Shown here piece after piece: positions 11,931-23,651 of a DNA stretch of 64,000 nucleotides. The notes under the pieces were generated by a model. The model was not told where the DNA came from. It worked only from the letters and a program-made list of their open reading frames with translations, and searched no databases. Numbering within the stretch: the first letter of the stretch is position 1; the number at the start of each line of letters is the position of its first letter. The position numbers and the translations under genes are program-made. Origin of the DNA: Auricularia sp. M13 (Eukaryota > Basidiomycota > Agaricomycetes > Auriculariales > Auriculariaceae); NCBI GenBank assembly GCA_037042915.1, contig CM073194.1, positions 4,960,001-5,024,000 of the forward strand, in the 5' to 3' direction.

Positions 11931-13403
11931 ATGTCTCAGTTCAGCCGCACGTTTGCCAGTGCGTCAATCTCCCGCGTATTTGAAAGTTTCTCACCTGCTA
12001 TGTTACAGCTGCCGCGTCGTCGCTCGCCAGCCGGCGCCACTATACGACCTGCATCGCTCTCCCTCCGCGCGCTGCGGCCGTCCGGTCTCCGCCCACGAGC
12101 CCAAGCAGTGCACTCTTCTCGCGCCTTGGCCATGGCCGCAGCGCCTCGCAGTCGTCGCAGCCCGGCTCTCCACGCTCGCCCATGCAGATCTGCTCGCCGC
12201 CGCGCTCGCCGGCTCAGATGCAGTTTGCAGGGTCGCCGTCGCAGATGAACTTCACGTTCGGCTCGTCCTCCCCCTTTATGCAGCCGTCTCCCCCGCAGCC
12301 CTTCGTCGACCTCTCTCACCTCGTGAGCTGCGTCGCAAGCCCTGCTGGGCCTCTCCAGCCGCAGGCAACTATCAGCCGCTCTATCTCTCCTGTCTCCTCG
12401 TCTGCTACTGCCGCTCCCGCATCCGTTTCCCCTCGTCCCGTCGCAGGTCGTAAGCCCGCGAGGAAGGCGAAGCGCGACGATGATGGCCAGCGCAAGAAGC
12501 CGCTCAACTCGTTCACGTTCTACCGCAAGATGTTCCCCGAGTGGTACCCCGAAATCGACGCGCTCATCCCGACGCAGAAAGAGCGCTCGACCATCACCGG
12601 CGCCATCTGGCAGGCGGAGGACCCCGAGGTGAAGGACTTCTGTCGCCGCGCTGTCCAGGTCGAGCGTACCCCGCAGAAGGCCGAGCGCCTTGAATTCGTG
12701 CGTCAGCGCATGAGCAACAAGCGCCAGCAGGAGCGCGCCGCCTCCGGCAACGACCGCCTCCAGGGGCGCAACCTGCTCATCTTCAAGCTCTGGCAGGAGC
12801 GCAAGTCGAAGGAGGAGATCGAGAGCATTGTGGCTACTTGGGAGGAGGACGCGGCTGCCATGGCCGAGCCAAAGCGCAAGCGCCGCCGCGTCGCGCGCCC
12901 GCCGGCCCCGCTCCAGCTCTTCATGTTACGCCCGCGGAGCCGACCTACGCGCCGCTGCCATTCGCGTCGCCGTCGCCAACAGGTTCGCTGTCCACGCTGC
13001 CGCCAATGTCGTCGCCGGCCGCGTCGACGCCGGCAGCTGACTTTGCATCCCCGCGCCGTCCACGACGTCGCTGCCTACCCAAGACTCGTTCGACCCTGAC
13101 CTGTCTGCCGAGGTCGCAGATGCGTCCTATCAGTGGACCCTTTGCGAGTTGCTCTCCCAGCCATCGCGTAGCCCATTGGGGTCGACCGAGCCGCTGACTC
13201 TCTACGTCAACGACTGGGAAGTCGACGAGGTAGCACTGCGCCTGCGCGAGCTTGACCCCTCCGACCTCCCCTACCAACTCGGCGGCGAGGATGACCTTGC
13301 TAACCTTCAGAACGTGTACGCTTTTCCCGAGCACTACGGGCGTCCGCCATGCGAGTACCTCGGCGAGGAATTTGGGCTTTCCATCGACACCGGATTGTAC
13401 TAG
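11931..13403 (+). CDS. HMG-box protein, reading frame broken twice
   Basis: Putative DNA-binding nuclear protein with one HMG box at roughly residues 170-235, starting KPLNSFTFYRKMFPEWYPEI and containing AIWQAEDPEVK, in the MATA/SOX-like class of fungal HMG factors. Exon 1 is 11,931-11,958 (MSQFSRTFA), followed by an intron 11,959-12,008 (GTGCGT..TTACAG), then a Ser/Pro-rich N-terminus. A basic KRKRRR stretch is a likely nuclear signal. After it, the coding frame (high GC3, natural composition) moves at about 12,906-12,909 and again at about 13,049-13,052. Both moves would be explained by one missing C in a CCCC run. The last frame ends EEFGLSIDTGLY and TAG. Read literally, the first frame runs to 13,099 as Arg-rich nonsense. 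Either two sequence errors or a recently damaged gene. Confidence 0.75.
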
Positions 13404-13901
13404 TCGCGCAATACGCCGACTCCACACCATTCTTTTGACCCACGAACTCTGACCGGACAAAGGTCCCGTCCATTTCCTTATCCATCCCGCTCTGCAGCCT
13501 TCCCGCATTCGCTCGAGGTACATACTTACCGTGGCTGTTGATCATGCTCTCCTCACGCTTTCGTTCCTGCGCGTCGCATATGCGATGCCCCACTCCTTAA
13601 CGGCGTCGGACCTCTCTGTATCGCTAGTCGAGCGTACTACTTCCTTCTCACTTTCGCATGCTGCGCAATCCCCCTTTCCTCGTGCTCTGTCGCGCCCTTT
13701 CTACCCCCCTTGACGTCGTTGTTCGTTCAGCTGTTCGGACACTTGGTCTTCTTGTTGTACATGACACACTGCACTATGACTCGCGCCTCAATCACGATGC
13801 TCTCTGACTCTCTCTGACCTCCTGGCCAGAAGGCGCGCGTCCCTGCAATGCCTGAGGTGACATTGTCATTGGGTAGTAAGACTACCTAAAATGGCGTATA
13901 T
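13404..13901. other. Convergent 3' flanks of the HMG-box and DUF6534 genes
   Basis: Pyrimidine-rich on the plus strand, with nothing coding recognised. Probably UTRs of two convergent transcripts. Confidence 0.4.
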
Positions 13902-15522
13902 TCAATGTTCCGTATTTTCCCCTATGAGCTCTAAGCGTTTTCCCTTTGGAGACAGAGGAGATTCCTTGTCAATATCCGTGCCAAACGGCCATACGAATGT
14001 AGCTTCGCTAGATCGTCGCCTGCCACGGGGTGGGACAGTCACCTGCAGTGCCTCGATAAACGACAGTCGATTCTCCTCGTCGACCGGAGCAGCGCTATCC
14101 CGACATGGCAGTAATTCATGCGGCGGAATCGCCGACTCCGAAGCGCGGCCGGACGTCGACGGCGTCGTCCACGGAGACTGAAAGTTCAATTAGATACGAA
14201 GGCAATCGATGTGCTATTTCAACCCGCACCGTAAATTCTATACTGCCTTCGGTGCCGTAATTGACACACGCGATCGTATCCCGCCCGCGCACAGCCTGCG
14301 CTTTTCGTCGCAAGGACGGTCGTACGTTGAGTGCGCGGAGGTACGACTTGGCGTAGAGCTTTCCGGTGATCATGACGAATACGACGACCCAAGACTGGTG
14401 CTGCTCAAAGATTAGCCGGTGTCGAGTCGCAAGTGCGTGTAAAGCTCTCACGTTAGCGAGGTATGCAACTCCTCCTATGAATCGCGCGATAGAAGGCACC
14501 GCGGCCGATTCACACGCCAGATACGTAGTTTGACGAAGGAGGGCGTCCAAGGGTGGTAGACCGGTCTGCGACCGCCTAAAAAACCTGACCACTGCAAGGC
14601 GTTGGATGCCATTCCCAGACCGAACAATAACGCACAGATGACAGTCATGAAAATGTCGAGAACTAAGCACTGTGTCAGCACTCCATAAGAGGAACGGACT
14701 ACTTTCGTAAACTCACCTGTCGGTATAGCGATGAGAAAAGGAACTGGACGACCATTAGAATTGTAGAATGCAAGCAGTGAGCTACACACCAACAAGTTTG
14801 GTTTCCTATCCAGGAGAAAAGTGAGCGTTGGAATGAAGAGCAAACGCAAGTGGCTCACCGGCGAAGCGAGGCCGGCATGGCCACGAATGCCACTGGGAAT
14901 ATTTCCCCGAAGGACGAGGCTCTATACCACCGCGTCAATAATGCGGGAGATATCTAAGGCATATGACGCACCAGATAAATTATGAAGCCGAATTGCGCCG
15001 CGAGCAACAGGACAAGAAAAGCGACAAGTCGAACGGAATGAGTGGCCTGACGTTGCATAAGCAATGGCATAGTTGAAAAGGAGTTGCCGCTGGCGCTGAC
15101 CTTCCAACAGCGCAACACGAAGAAAGCTTGAACCAGAGTGCAGACCGAGAAATTGCATAACAGATCGATTCCTCGCAGCTAAGAGAATAAGTTAGGTCTT
15201 CGGTGTTGCGAGCGAGTGCGTGGCGTACCGGATTGCGACTCTGCAATGCGATCAGTCACCCATTACGCCGGAATCGATAATTCATTACCCAATTTCCGTC
15301 GCTAAGAATAACGGTCTTCGCCTTGTACACCTCGAATGATGTCTGCGCGCTGCAAAGCGCCAGCACGAAGATAGTGTACAGCCGTAGCCCGAACCAGCGG
15401 TCACCCTGCCAGTGTAGGACGTAATTCACGAGCTGGGCGAGCAGGTAGCCTTGCAGCACCATCTGCACGAGCGCGAAGGCAAATTCGAGCGTGGGAGTGG
15501 CGTTAGCGTCAAAGTAGACCAT
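13902..15522 (-). CDS. DUF6534-type multi-pass membrane protein
   Basis: Agaricomycete membrane-protein family of unknown function, about seven predicted helices. The first exon reads MVYFDANATPTLEFAF, then VLQGYLLAQLVNYVL and LYTIFVLALCSAQTSFEVY. Later exons give NFSVCTLVQAFFVLRCWK, RLVAFLVLLLAAQFGFIIYL, VLDIFMTVICALLFG, and the signature block starting LLRQTTYLACESAAVPS and ending VFVMITGKLYAKSYLRALN, which matches the family's conserved GKLYSNS-type end of the domain. The soluble tail ends KRLELIGENTEH. At least six introns; some boundaries between 14,670 and 15,250 are my best guess. The start may lie slightly upstream if a further 5' exon exists. Confidence 0.75.
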
Positions 15523-15955
15523 GATGCGCAGGAGGCGCGTTTCACAGGTTGGATAACCTGCTAGCTCGCCGTTGCTGTACGAATGGAGTGCAGGGGGCTA
15601 GAAGATTCTTGGCAACCTGGACAGCGCGCGTCGTTATGAGTGCAGACATGACGGTCCGTTTGGCGCATTCCGCGACATTCCGCTGGCGGGGCGTAGCAGC
15701 CGAAATTACAATCGGGCATGAAGACGGCATCCCAAGCTTCCGGACGCGGAGGCACTCGATCGAGCCTCGAAGACAGTCCATGACGATCCTGCAAACACGG
15801 AACCGAATATCGTTCAATACAATGTTGAACAGCGAATTCGCCTGGCATTGCAAGACAGTTAAACGGTACCTAGTACAAGAAAGTGGTTCTTACAGCTCAG
15901 AACAGCTTCGTTATGCCCAAGGCCAGAATACGGGAACGGTTCTGTGAGCTTCAAT
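15523..15955. other. Gap between two minus-strand membrane-protein genes
   Basis: Open frames on both strands but no recognisable product. Likely promoter of the DUF6534 gene. Confidence 0.35.
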
Positions 15956-17073
15956 TTAGTAACAGTCTGCGCTCGGACGAGTCTGAACGTACGCTTTGTA
16001 CTTCTCCCACGATGGGTCGTCGCCGAACCTCTTGGCTGCGGCGCGCTCCAGGGGAGGTACTCCGGATAGCTGAAGAAAATGAATGAGTATATTGAGGGCA
16101 AAGACAACATGAAGACCTACGTAGCGCAGAAGAGCATAGGTCAGCAATGGACTGCCTAGTGCCGCAATCGACGCAGATGCAGGGTACGCCTTGCGTAGCG
16201 TCTGGAGAGATGCTATGAAGACGCCGGTCCAAATGCCAATCTCAGCGACGTAGCTGGGGAAGATGTCAGCACGTGGGCAAATTGAACGTTGCAAAGTACG
16301 AACTTGGGGTGGCGGCTCACACTCCAAAGTCCATGGGAAATGAACTTCTCGGAATGTTTTCCCGCGTCCTTGGAAGCGCGCCAGGACGACTTCTGCCTGT
16401 CTGCAGTAACCTCGAGAGCGAATGCCGCGGCTGCAAAAGAAGTCCGGCCTTGTCGGTGCGGGATAGGGGTGCGTGTTGCGCTTTCGGGACCGTATTGATC
16501 TGCAAAGCTGATCAGGGTGTGTGTGAACGCAGCGCGAGATAACATACCAAGTAGACGGGGAGGCCCACTATCATGATCCAGTTGGCTGGGCTGGTGTAAG
16601 TATGTATAGAAAAATCGAGTCGGTAAAGCGACTGACCTTGCATGAACCATGAAAAAGCGAAAACCAAAGGATTCGACCTAATATTATCAAAGCGCGAGTC
16701 GCCGTTGTGCTTGATAGACCTCTGAAAGATCCATGTCAGACCCGGCAATCTCTGGCTGGCGAGAAAGACTCGCCTGCATCAGATACGTGCCCAACCGAGA
16801 TGCCCAGAGCGCAAGTCCCGCGGTCATGATCAACTGACGAGGCGCAAAGTTGGTCGTATTCAGAGCAGGAATGATAACTGCGGGAACGCGGTCCCAGTAT
16901 TTAGCTTTGAGCACGGGACCATAGAGCGAAACGCCTGCGGCGCTAAGGAACCCGATGCTGCCACACAAGTCGTAGTAGCGCTCAGTTTGCAACGGTATGA
17001 AAATGGCCGCGAAGAGGGCCTGCAAGCCATACGTGGTCGCGATCGTGGGCAGCAATCGGGACAGGACGGCCAT
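15956..17073 (-). CDS. DUF1295 family membrane protein (steroid 5-alpha-reductase-like superfamily)
   Basis: Integral ER-type membrane protein related to the DUF1295 / 3-oxo-5-alpha-steroid 4-dehydrogenase-like group; the substrate is unknown. Exon 1 starts at ATG 17073 (MAVLSRLLPTIATTYGLQAL) and includes ALNTTNFAPRQLIMTAGLAL and ASRLGTYLMQ. Exon 2 gives FAFSWFMQ joined across a GTCAGT..CCAG intron to PNWIMIVGLPVYL. Then come the diagnostic blocks EVTADRQKSSWRA and FISHGLWSVSRHPK, an exon with YVAEIGIWTGVFIASL, and the tail SGVPPLERAAAKRFGDDPS. The stop is TAA at 15,956. HGLWSVSRHP is the cofactor-side motif shared with isoprenylcysteine methyltransferase-like proteins. An upstream ATG at 17115 is possible but adds a weak leader. 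Confidence 0.83.
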
Positions 17074-18052
17074 GGTAGTTGAAGTCCAAGATGCGCAAAT
17101 TGCCGCTCGTGCCATAGCCGCCCATTTGCCGACAGTTGCGCGCTGCTCCGAAGTTGTGGCCGAGGTTTCAACCTCTCAGCGTCGACGAGTAACGGTCTGC
17201 GTTTCTTCATCCGCACATATGATAGCCGTTCGAGGTGCTATACTTCCCCAGGGCCCGGGCGCTAAATACTACACTCCTATCCGAAGAGGTATTTCTCCCT
17301 CGACATCGAAGAAGTCGCGAAGACGAGCTTCAGCTCAAAGATACACGTGTGTAATGTGTCGCGAGCGGCCTCGTGCCAACGGGGACTCTGCGAAGCTGCT
17401 TAAATCCCGCGCACGCTGGACACATGCGTTCATATGTATGCTACTGTAGGCCGTCTTGATGAGAAACCGGTCTCTTCACACTGCTCAAAGGTTACGTTGT
17501 CTACTATCCCGCAAGCTTGCAGAATGTTCTCTACGAGGCACTGAGTTGAGTGCATCTGCTTGCTGTGTGCTTCGGTTAACAGGGAAGGCAATACTGGAGG
17601 TACATTATCCGATGACTATCCGGCATGCATCACGTCCCGTAAACCAGGAACTCCAATCAGGTCAACTTGCACAGGACTGCGCAGCGGGGAATCCATCCAG
17701 AGCGTCTCCATGCTCCTGACGAAGCTCGAAGAAGGACACATACATTTCCGGGAAGAACTTGCCACGCAGCTGAGGTGAATATCCCGGAATTGCTGTCCCC
17801 CGCGCTCGTGTGGCAGGATAGACAGCCGGAACGTGCAGGTCGCAAGGCCGCGCGTCGCGGGATGCGGGACAGCTTAAAACTAGCATTCACCTGAGATGAA
17901 CAGGACGTCGATCCCCACAGTCAGCGTCATGTCAGTCGCTCCGCATCGTGCATCCCCCAAGCCAAGCACCGGCACCATGAGCACCAAATACTCATGCACC
18001 ACGAGGTACGAGACCCTCCTCCTGAGTAGCCGGTGCTTGCGCCTGTTAGCAA
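17074..18052. other. Intergenic, about 1 kb
   Basis: No gene recognised. Close to its right end an ATG at 17,929 and an intron-like GTACGA..TTAG (18,005-18,049) suggest a 5' exon of the small CaaX gene, but the frames leave two alternatives open. Confidence 0.35.
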
Positions 18053-18316
18053 ATGTCTGATCCTAGCGTCGAGAGTAGCAATGTCGCGAGTGGCTCAAAC
18101 GGGGATTCCGACGGAACTGGTAGTCGCGCCAGAGGCAAACTCGACGAGAAGAGCGGAGCGCCGAGAACGGCGTCCATGCCTCGTCGCTCGACGCTTACCG
18201 CGCCCGTGGATCCCACGTACAACATGAAGGCGCCGCCGGAAGATCTCTACTTCGAGTACAAGGACGCGAAGGCGGGAAAGCAGTCGGGGTGTTGTGGAGG
18301 CTGCATTGTGTCGTGA
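18053..18316 (+). CDS. Small CaaX-box protein (C-terminus CIVS)
   Basis: 87 residues from ATG 18,053, hydrophilic and rich in Ser, Gly, Asp and Lys. It contains APVDPTYNMKAPPEDLYFEY and ends KQSGCCGGCIVS. The last four residues form a CaaX box (C-I-V-S), the recognition signal for protein farnesyltransferase when X is Ser, with two extra Cys upstream that could be palmitoylated. A membrane-anchored peripheral protein is therefore predicted. It is longer and less hydrophobic at the tail than typical basidiomycete mating pheromone precursors, and I do not recognise a function. A 5' exon spliced at about 18,049 could add residues. A related gene follows at 18,766-19,030. Confidence 0.62.
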   Translation: MSDPSVESSNVASGSNGDSDGTGSRARGKLDEKSGAPRTASMPRRSTLTAPVDPTYNMKAPPEDLYFEYKDAKAGKQSGCCGGCIVS

Positions 18317-18765
18317 TTGGACGGGGTCCGCGAATGTATTATCCCGTCGTGCAATGACATGCTGCGAGCGGAAACGTGAAGGTCATCCCAGTGCAATGAG
18401 GGCATGAAAGTCTGCGGGGCGAGAGAGTGCTAGAGTCCTCGATATGCCGTAGAGAAATGGTCCGGGGATCAGGGTCCGAGGAGCCAGCAGGCCGGAAATT
18501 GAGGACGACGCTCTGAGGGTTATGCAAATCCGCTTACCCGCCTGCCACATGTGGGAACGTACGGAGCGGCAGTGTAAAAAGGCAGTCGTTTCTCGGCCTG
18601 AGGGTTCAGCGATTTCGAACGACTACTAGGTGCCTGTGCAGTCCCGAAAATTTCACCGTGCCAGAGCCGCAGCCAGGCTGCAAGCCTTGCACTGCGTGCA
18701 CCCATGCATCGAGGTAGGGAGGGCTGCCGTTGCGCGTTGGTATGGCTATCGAATGACACTTGAAG

Positions 18766-19030
18766 TTCTGCGACCCGTGTCGAGAGCGGCAGGCAATGCA
18801 AATGCAAGTACTATGACGAGAGCCAGCGGTCAAGCTCGGTCGAGGACTCGGAGGATGACGGAATTGTCGCCAGAAAGAGTGGGGATCCCAGTTTTTCGCA
18901 TAGCCGCTACATTTCCCAGGGGGATGCTCCGCGAGATCTGATATACTTTCCGAACCCAGGAGCTACACCACCCCAGCAGCAGCAGGCTACAGATGATAAC
19001 GGCAGATGCTGCGGAGGCTTCATCATGTGA
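18766..19030 (+). CDS. Terminal exon of a paralogue of the small CaaX protein, lacking the CaaX cysteine
   Basis: The frame ends RCCGGFIM and TGA. It shares DL..YF and CCGG with the preceding gene (APRDLIYF against APPEDLYFEY), so the two look like diverged tandem paralogues. Here the position of the prenylated Cys is Phe and no CaaX box remains. Upstream the frame reads SGRQCKCKYYDESQ and an acidic Ser-rich stretch; a GTAGGG..TTGAAG intron would join it to an exon with PGCKPCTACTHAS at about 18,660-18,712. The 5' end and start are not resolved, so only the last exon is given. It could also be a decayed gene. Confidence 0.4.
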
Positions 19031-19864
19031 GGACAGAAATACGATTACCTTGAAACGGTCATGACTTTTTTTTGCTGGTTCCCCGTGCTGAGTACGCACT
19101 CGATGGACATAATAAGACGTTTCGAGCTGTATGACCAGATAAGAGGCGCTGTACGTCCCGTACCGCTATGGTAAAAGACGCAAAAATAATAGCGGGCGGA
19201 AAATATAGTGAACGAGGTTGAAAGTGAAACGACCCTAGACTGTGGATGAAGCGCAGAAAGTTCGATGGTTCGGTCGTAGGCCGTGACCAGCCGCTTTGGA
19301 AGTCCTCTGCGCTGCGATGGCTTTTGATACGAGACTAGTTCGGTCGGAGCAAGGCGGAACACGTATTCAAGCTCCGAATGAACCCGATTTCCTGGCTCGT
19401 CCGCTCCCGACACCTGCCGCCCGGCTCACATGTCAAAACGGACGGCGTGCTGCCCCAATCTAGATGGTATTTACTAGCTTGCACTGCCCACCATGCTCCT
19501 CGCTCTTGCTCAAGTGCGCTTCCCCGAAAATCGGAACGTTTCTACATAAATCCGTTGGGCGCGTACTATACGTTCAAGTCTTTGAATCACCTGGAGCGAG
19601 TTGGAAAAACGTACAGGATTTCAGTGTCTCACGTAACCATGACCTCCGGTCGACGGCGCGCACCTAGCGCCGTAAACTGATACTCTTTTCCGGTATGCTC
19701 ATCTCCCATATGCGGAACGAGCGCTGATCAAACCGCCCCTAAGAACTACAGTGTTAACGCTTTTGCTGCGCAAGCGGTGTGGGGTTGCGCAGATTCAAGG
19801 GGTGGGCGCGGAAGACAGACATTCAAATACAGCGCATTACCGGCCTGTTTTCGACCTCGTCATC
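19031..19864. other. Intergenic, about 0.83 kb
   Basis: Nothing recognised on either strand. Confidence 0.35.
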
Positions 19865-21060
19865 ATGCCTCGCCCCGATGTTCTACAGACCATCTTTTAC
19901 ACCTTCAACATGACGGGGCAGGTGGGCCATTCGCGGCTCCTTGGCTATGTAGGTCAACGTCTTGCTTAACACTGGCAGGAGCGCAATGGGCATCTTTTGC
20001 CTGTTTTTCCAGGTGTGCACGTCACCGCGCTTGTCCCATGCGCGACCGTGCTGAAGAATTTATAGGTATGGCACGGCTTACGCCATGCCTTTGGAAATGC
20101 CTCAGAACGAACGGATCCCTTGAAGCCGTTGTTACGAGTGCGTACCCTCGCGCTAGCGAAGAGACCCGTGTTCCGCTAGGACGTACGTTTGGACGTCGCA
20201 GGCGCTGGCATGACTGACATTCCTCAGCATGTAGTTCACATCGCTTATTGTTGAGCATGTGTCCTCATTGGCATTTTTCTGGTTGACGACTGGATGTAGG
20301 ACGGACTGCGCGACAGGAAGCAAGTCATTCTTGCCGGGACTTTTTCTACTGTTCAGCATCGTCGGCGATGTGCGTACCCTGACAAGACTTCCGATATGTC
20401 AGGACCGCTATGACTGACGCGGCTCCACAGCGGCTACACATCCACCGTCCTCTGCGGCGTGATTATGCTCGCCTCAGTAGTGCTAGAAGGTACCGCCTGC
20501 ACCCTCAGTAGCATCACACCACAACCCTAACGTCTCCGGTGAACATGGCAATATTGCTTTTTCGCGCATGGATGTCTCGCGCCTTGCGGAAGGATAATAT
20601 CCCGTTCGACCTTATTATCCGCCCGGGTGTTTTTAGGTGAGCCGATCCCCAATCGATCGCATGCGGTGAGTGACTATAAGGTGTACTTCACGGGAAATAT
20701 TTACGGCGTACTCTGCGTTGTGTACGCACATTGCTGTAGGACGGGCGACCAAAATTCTTACGGGAATCGATGCACAGCGTCGCGGTGGTTTTTATCTGGA
20801 TCTCGACGGGCAGTTCGCCGTCGACCACATTCATATTCATGTTCACATGTACGTGATATGACTCGAATGCGCTCGCCAGTGCCGTTCGCGACCTGGGCCG
20901 TATTTGGAGCGCAGAAGGTACGCTGTGCACAGGGTTTACTTCGTCGAGAGTGCTGACATACACCTCCCGTTTGAAGGATGTAGTGCAGATTTGGACCTGC
21001 AGACGATCGTCGAAGGCCTCGCTTGGGAAACAGCAAACTCACCCTATCATGAGTTCCTAA
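19865..21060 (+). pseudogene. Truncated copy of an Agaricomycete 7TM (GPCR-like) protein gene
   Basis: Starts MPRPDVLQTIFYTFNMTGQVG like the family, then jumps directly to MGIFCLFFQV. The segment present in the neighbour copy (RRDPALVNVC through LIYGS) is absent, so helices two and three are deleted. Downstream pieces match the intact copy: RDFFYCSAS, SGYTSTVLCGVIMLASVVLE, NIYGVLCVVYAHCC, FATWAVFGAQK and a tail beginning DVVQIWTCRRSS, ending TAA at 21,060. The acceptor before NIYGVLC reads ttcacgg, without AG, where the intact copy has gatgaag. Deletion plus a lost splice site argue for a pseudogene. Confidence 0.6.
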
Positions 21061-22034
21061 AGCCGCGACCGCGTCTCGCAATCTGACACGCATGCATTTA
21101 TACAGCTCGGCGACAGCGAGAGCGCGGTGTAGCTGAATTATTGCGTATTCACCCGTGCGGGCCCACGATCGACAAGATGATGCAGCTGCAGCTGCTGTGT
21201 TGCCGCAGCGCCGTTGCAGTGTCTGCATTCTCGGCCAGCCGACGTATATAACGATCGCCATCCGCAGGGCCGGTGAACTGTCGCTGTTGAGTAAGGCTTT
21301 GAGCTGGTCGACGGGACCTGTAAGCAGAGGCGAATGATTGACCTGGGACTGTTAGTCCGACCGCAGACCTGCTTTTGACGCCTGCCAATGACGCAGAGGC
21401 ATACCCACGGTAGGGACCAATGGCTTGCGGCGCGAGAACGTTCTTTAGGCATGTGCCAATAGCTGTGCGAGATCTCCCTTCTTAAGCCTGACCGTTCTGC
21501 CAAGCACGATTGCAGCGTCGAACACCCTGCCGCGACAGTGTATGCGAATTGCTATCCACGGTTAAACACTCATAGGCCACAGTTGTCAATAACTAGAGCA
21601 AGACCTTCATACTGAGTCACAATCATACTAACTGAGATCAAGAAGCGTGCTGCATGATGGCTGAGGTGAGGTCGATGTGGTGCACGCACTGAGAGCCAGC
21701 GGCAAACTCTCGTAGTAGTGCACGTGTGAGTGAAAGCGAGTGCACTGCGGTCAGAACCTATGGCACTTGGGACACCATAAGAACCCCCTCTCAAACACCC
21801 TGCTCCATATACGATCCACGCAGTACCTTGAATTGTGCGACGATCTGAAATTCACATACAGCTTGGAGCTGTCTGGCCGCTCTCTACTGCATCGCCGTTC
21901 CAAGTTGGCGCGCAGATCGTTTACACAGGTTCGGCGTCGATCTGCCAATCCGCAACGACTGATGGGTACGCCGCGCGCGGCATCGATGGCCCTTATATGG
22001 CGAACTGTTTCATCGGCTGTCGCTGCAGTCCCCA
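21061..22034. other. Spacer between the two 7TM copies
   Basis: No coding signal recognised. Presumably promoter DNA of the downstream copy. Confidence 0.35.
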
Positions 22035-23651
22035 ATGGCTCCATCGGATAGTGTGCTCCTCGGCGTTTTCTATGCGTTTTCTATGGCCGGCCAGGCGAGC
22101 TACAACTTTACTGCGTCCCGTTGACGAATCCTGATTCTGAACAAGGTCGTCCTGATCGTGTGCTTGCTTACTGCCTTTTTTGCGCGGCTCAGACGTGATC
22201 CAGCCCTCGTCAATGTTTGTCAGGAGTCACTTGCTTTTCTTTTCTTCTAACCTCCCCACAGGCCGCCGTAGCTAGCATCATGTTCTCCACTGCCTGTTTG
22301 CTGTGAGAATACAGGGTTCGCCTTCTTAAAAAGGGCTCACTGGAAATTCTCAGGCTACTGTACGCCGGAGAATACAATGGCCCATCGCCCCGGTTCAGCC
22401 TTTGCCTCGCTCAGGCATGCCTCATTTATGGTTCTTTAACCATGTATGTCATGCCTTCCCTTCAAATTCCGCACCAGGATGTTGACATTACCTCTCCGCG
22501 GACCTTCAGGATGGCGTCCTCCGTATTCTGTTTGTTCTTCCAAGTAGCATCTGTATAACACGCGGCAGTGACTCGATACTAACGCATTCTACAGCTATGG
22601 CACAGTCTCCGCACCACACTTAACAGTAAAGCACCATTCCCGAACGGCGTGAGACAGTTCCTTAGGGTGCGGTATCTAATGACAGAAGAGACGCGCCACT
22701 TGACTGATACCTGGAGATGCCAGGTACTTCCATGGTTGGTATTCTGCGGCATGTTCCTCGCGTGCTTCATAGTGAGCCCAATTCAATCAAACCTTCGTAG
22801 CGTCGCGCTGAACGGAGATGCAGGATGGTTTGCGCGATAAAAAAGACGTGACACGAAGTCGGGACTTTTTCTACTGCTCTGCCTCAGGTCGAGTGTACGC
22901 ACTATCATCTCATTTCACCGAATGGTCAGAAGATAACACAGAGCTACGATTCCAGCGGCTATGCAGCTGAGATCATCTGCGGAACGTGCATGGTAGCCTC
23001 CGTCGTGTTGGAAGGTGTGCAGTGCGACCAGAAAGAATCATTTAATCCGTACCAAACGCTTTACCACAGCGCATATAGGATACATGCTATTTTACGGTTG
23101 GCGCGCGCGCACGTTGCGCAGGGACGTCCTGCAGATGGACAGCATCATCCGCCTAGGAATTTTTAGGTTAGTCAACCTCGCCGCATGTCGCCATACTGAC
23201 GCCGCGCGGGGATGAAGCATCTTCGGAGTGATGTGTGTCGTGTACGTCCTCCGATGCTGCCAGTGCGCCCGGACTAACCTGCATGATGCCAAAGCGTGAC
23301 CATTGTGCTATTCCAATTCCCCAACCGCGCCTCGCCCAGGTATCCGTTCATATTCCTATCAACTTGTGAGCAACGCCAAACATGTGGCACGTACGACGGA
23401 TAACACTGACGAAAACAGTGCCTTTGGCCGTATGGATGATTTTCTGGACGCAGAAGGTCAGCATCAGCGGACCTCCATCCTCGAAGTCCTCTCAGTCAGT
23501 GTTCCAGGATGTGCTCCGCATCTGGACCTGTCAACGGACACGGGTTTCCCAAGCGCAGCTCTACGATGCCGAGGCTCCACAGTTGAATCAAAGCCAGATG
23601 AACATGACGCTCCGGGAGCTGAGGGCCGAATCGAGCTTCGAGACAGCCTGA
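22035..23651 (+). CDS. Agaricomycete 7TM (GPCR-like) membrane protein
   Basis: Member of a large basidiomycete family of seven-helix proteins marked by RRDPALVNVC, LLLYAGEYNGP and LCLAQA.LIYG; the ligand is unknown. It starts MAPSDSVLLGVFYAFSMAGQ. Removing GT..AG introns (GTGAGA..TTCTCAG at about 22,303-22,352, GTATGT..GCACCAG, GTAGCA..CTACAG, GTGCGG..TGCCAG, GTGAGC..GATGCAG, GTGTAC..ACACAG and others) gives FSLCLAQACLIYGSLTM, RMASSVFCLFFQLWHSLRTT, VLPWLVFCGMFLACFI, DVTRSRDFFYCSAS, MDSIIRLGIFSIFGVMC, PLAVWMIFWTQK and DVLRIWTCQRTR. The reading frame appears maintained, but the exon between about 23,280 and 23,400 and the short one near 22,120-22,200 are uncertain. Confidence 0.62.

Noticed and set aside
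18660-18830. Zn2Cys6 transcription-factor-like cysteines (CKPCTAC, QCKCKYYD)
   Set aside because: Cys spacing does not fit the binuclear cluster once the frame leading to the CCGGFIM end is followed.
22300-22352. In-frame stop in the right 7TM copy
   Set aside because: It lies inside a GTGAGA..TTCTCAG intron, and the family sequence continues across it, so it is not a disabling mutation.
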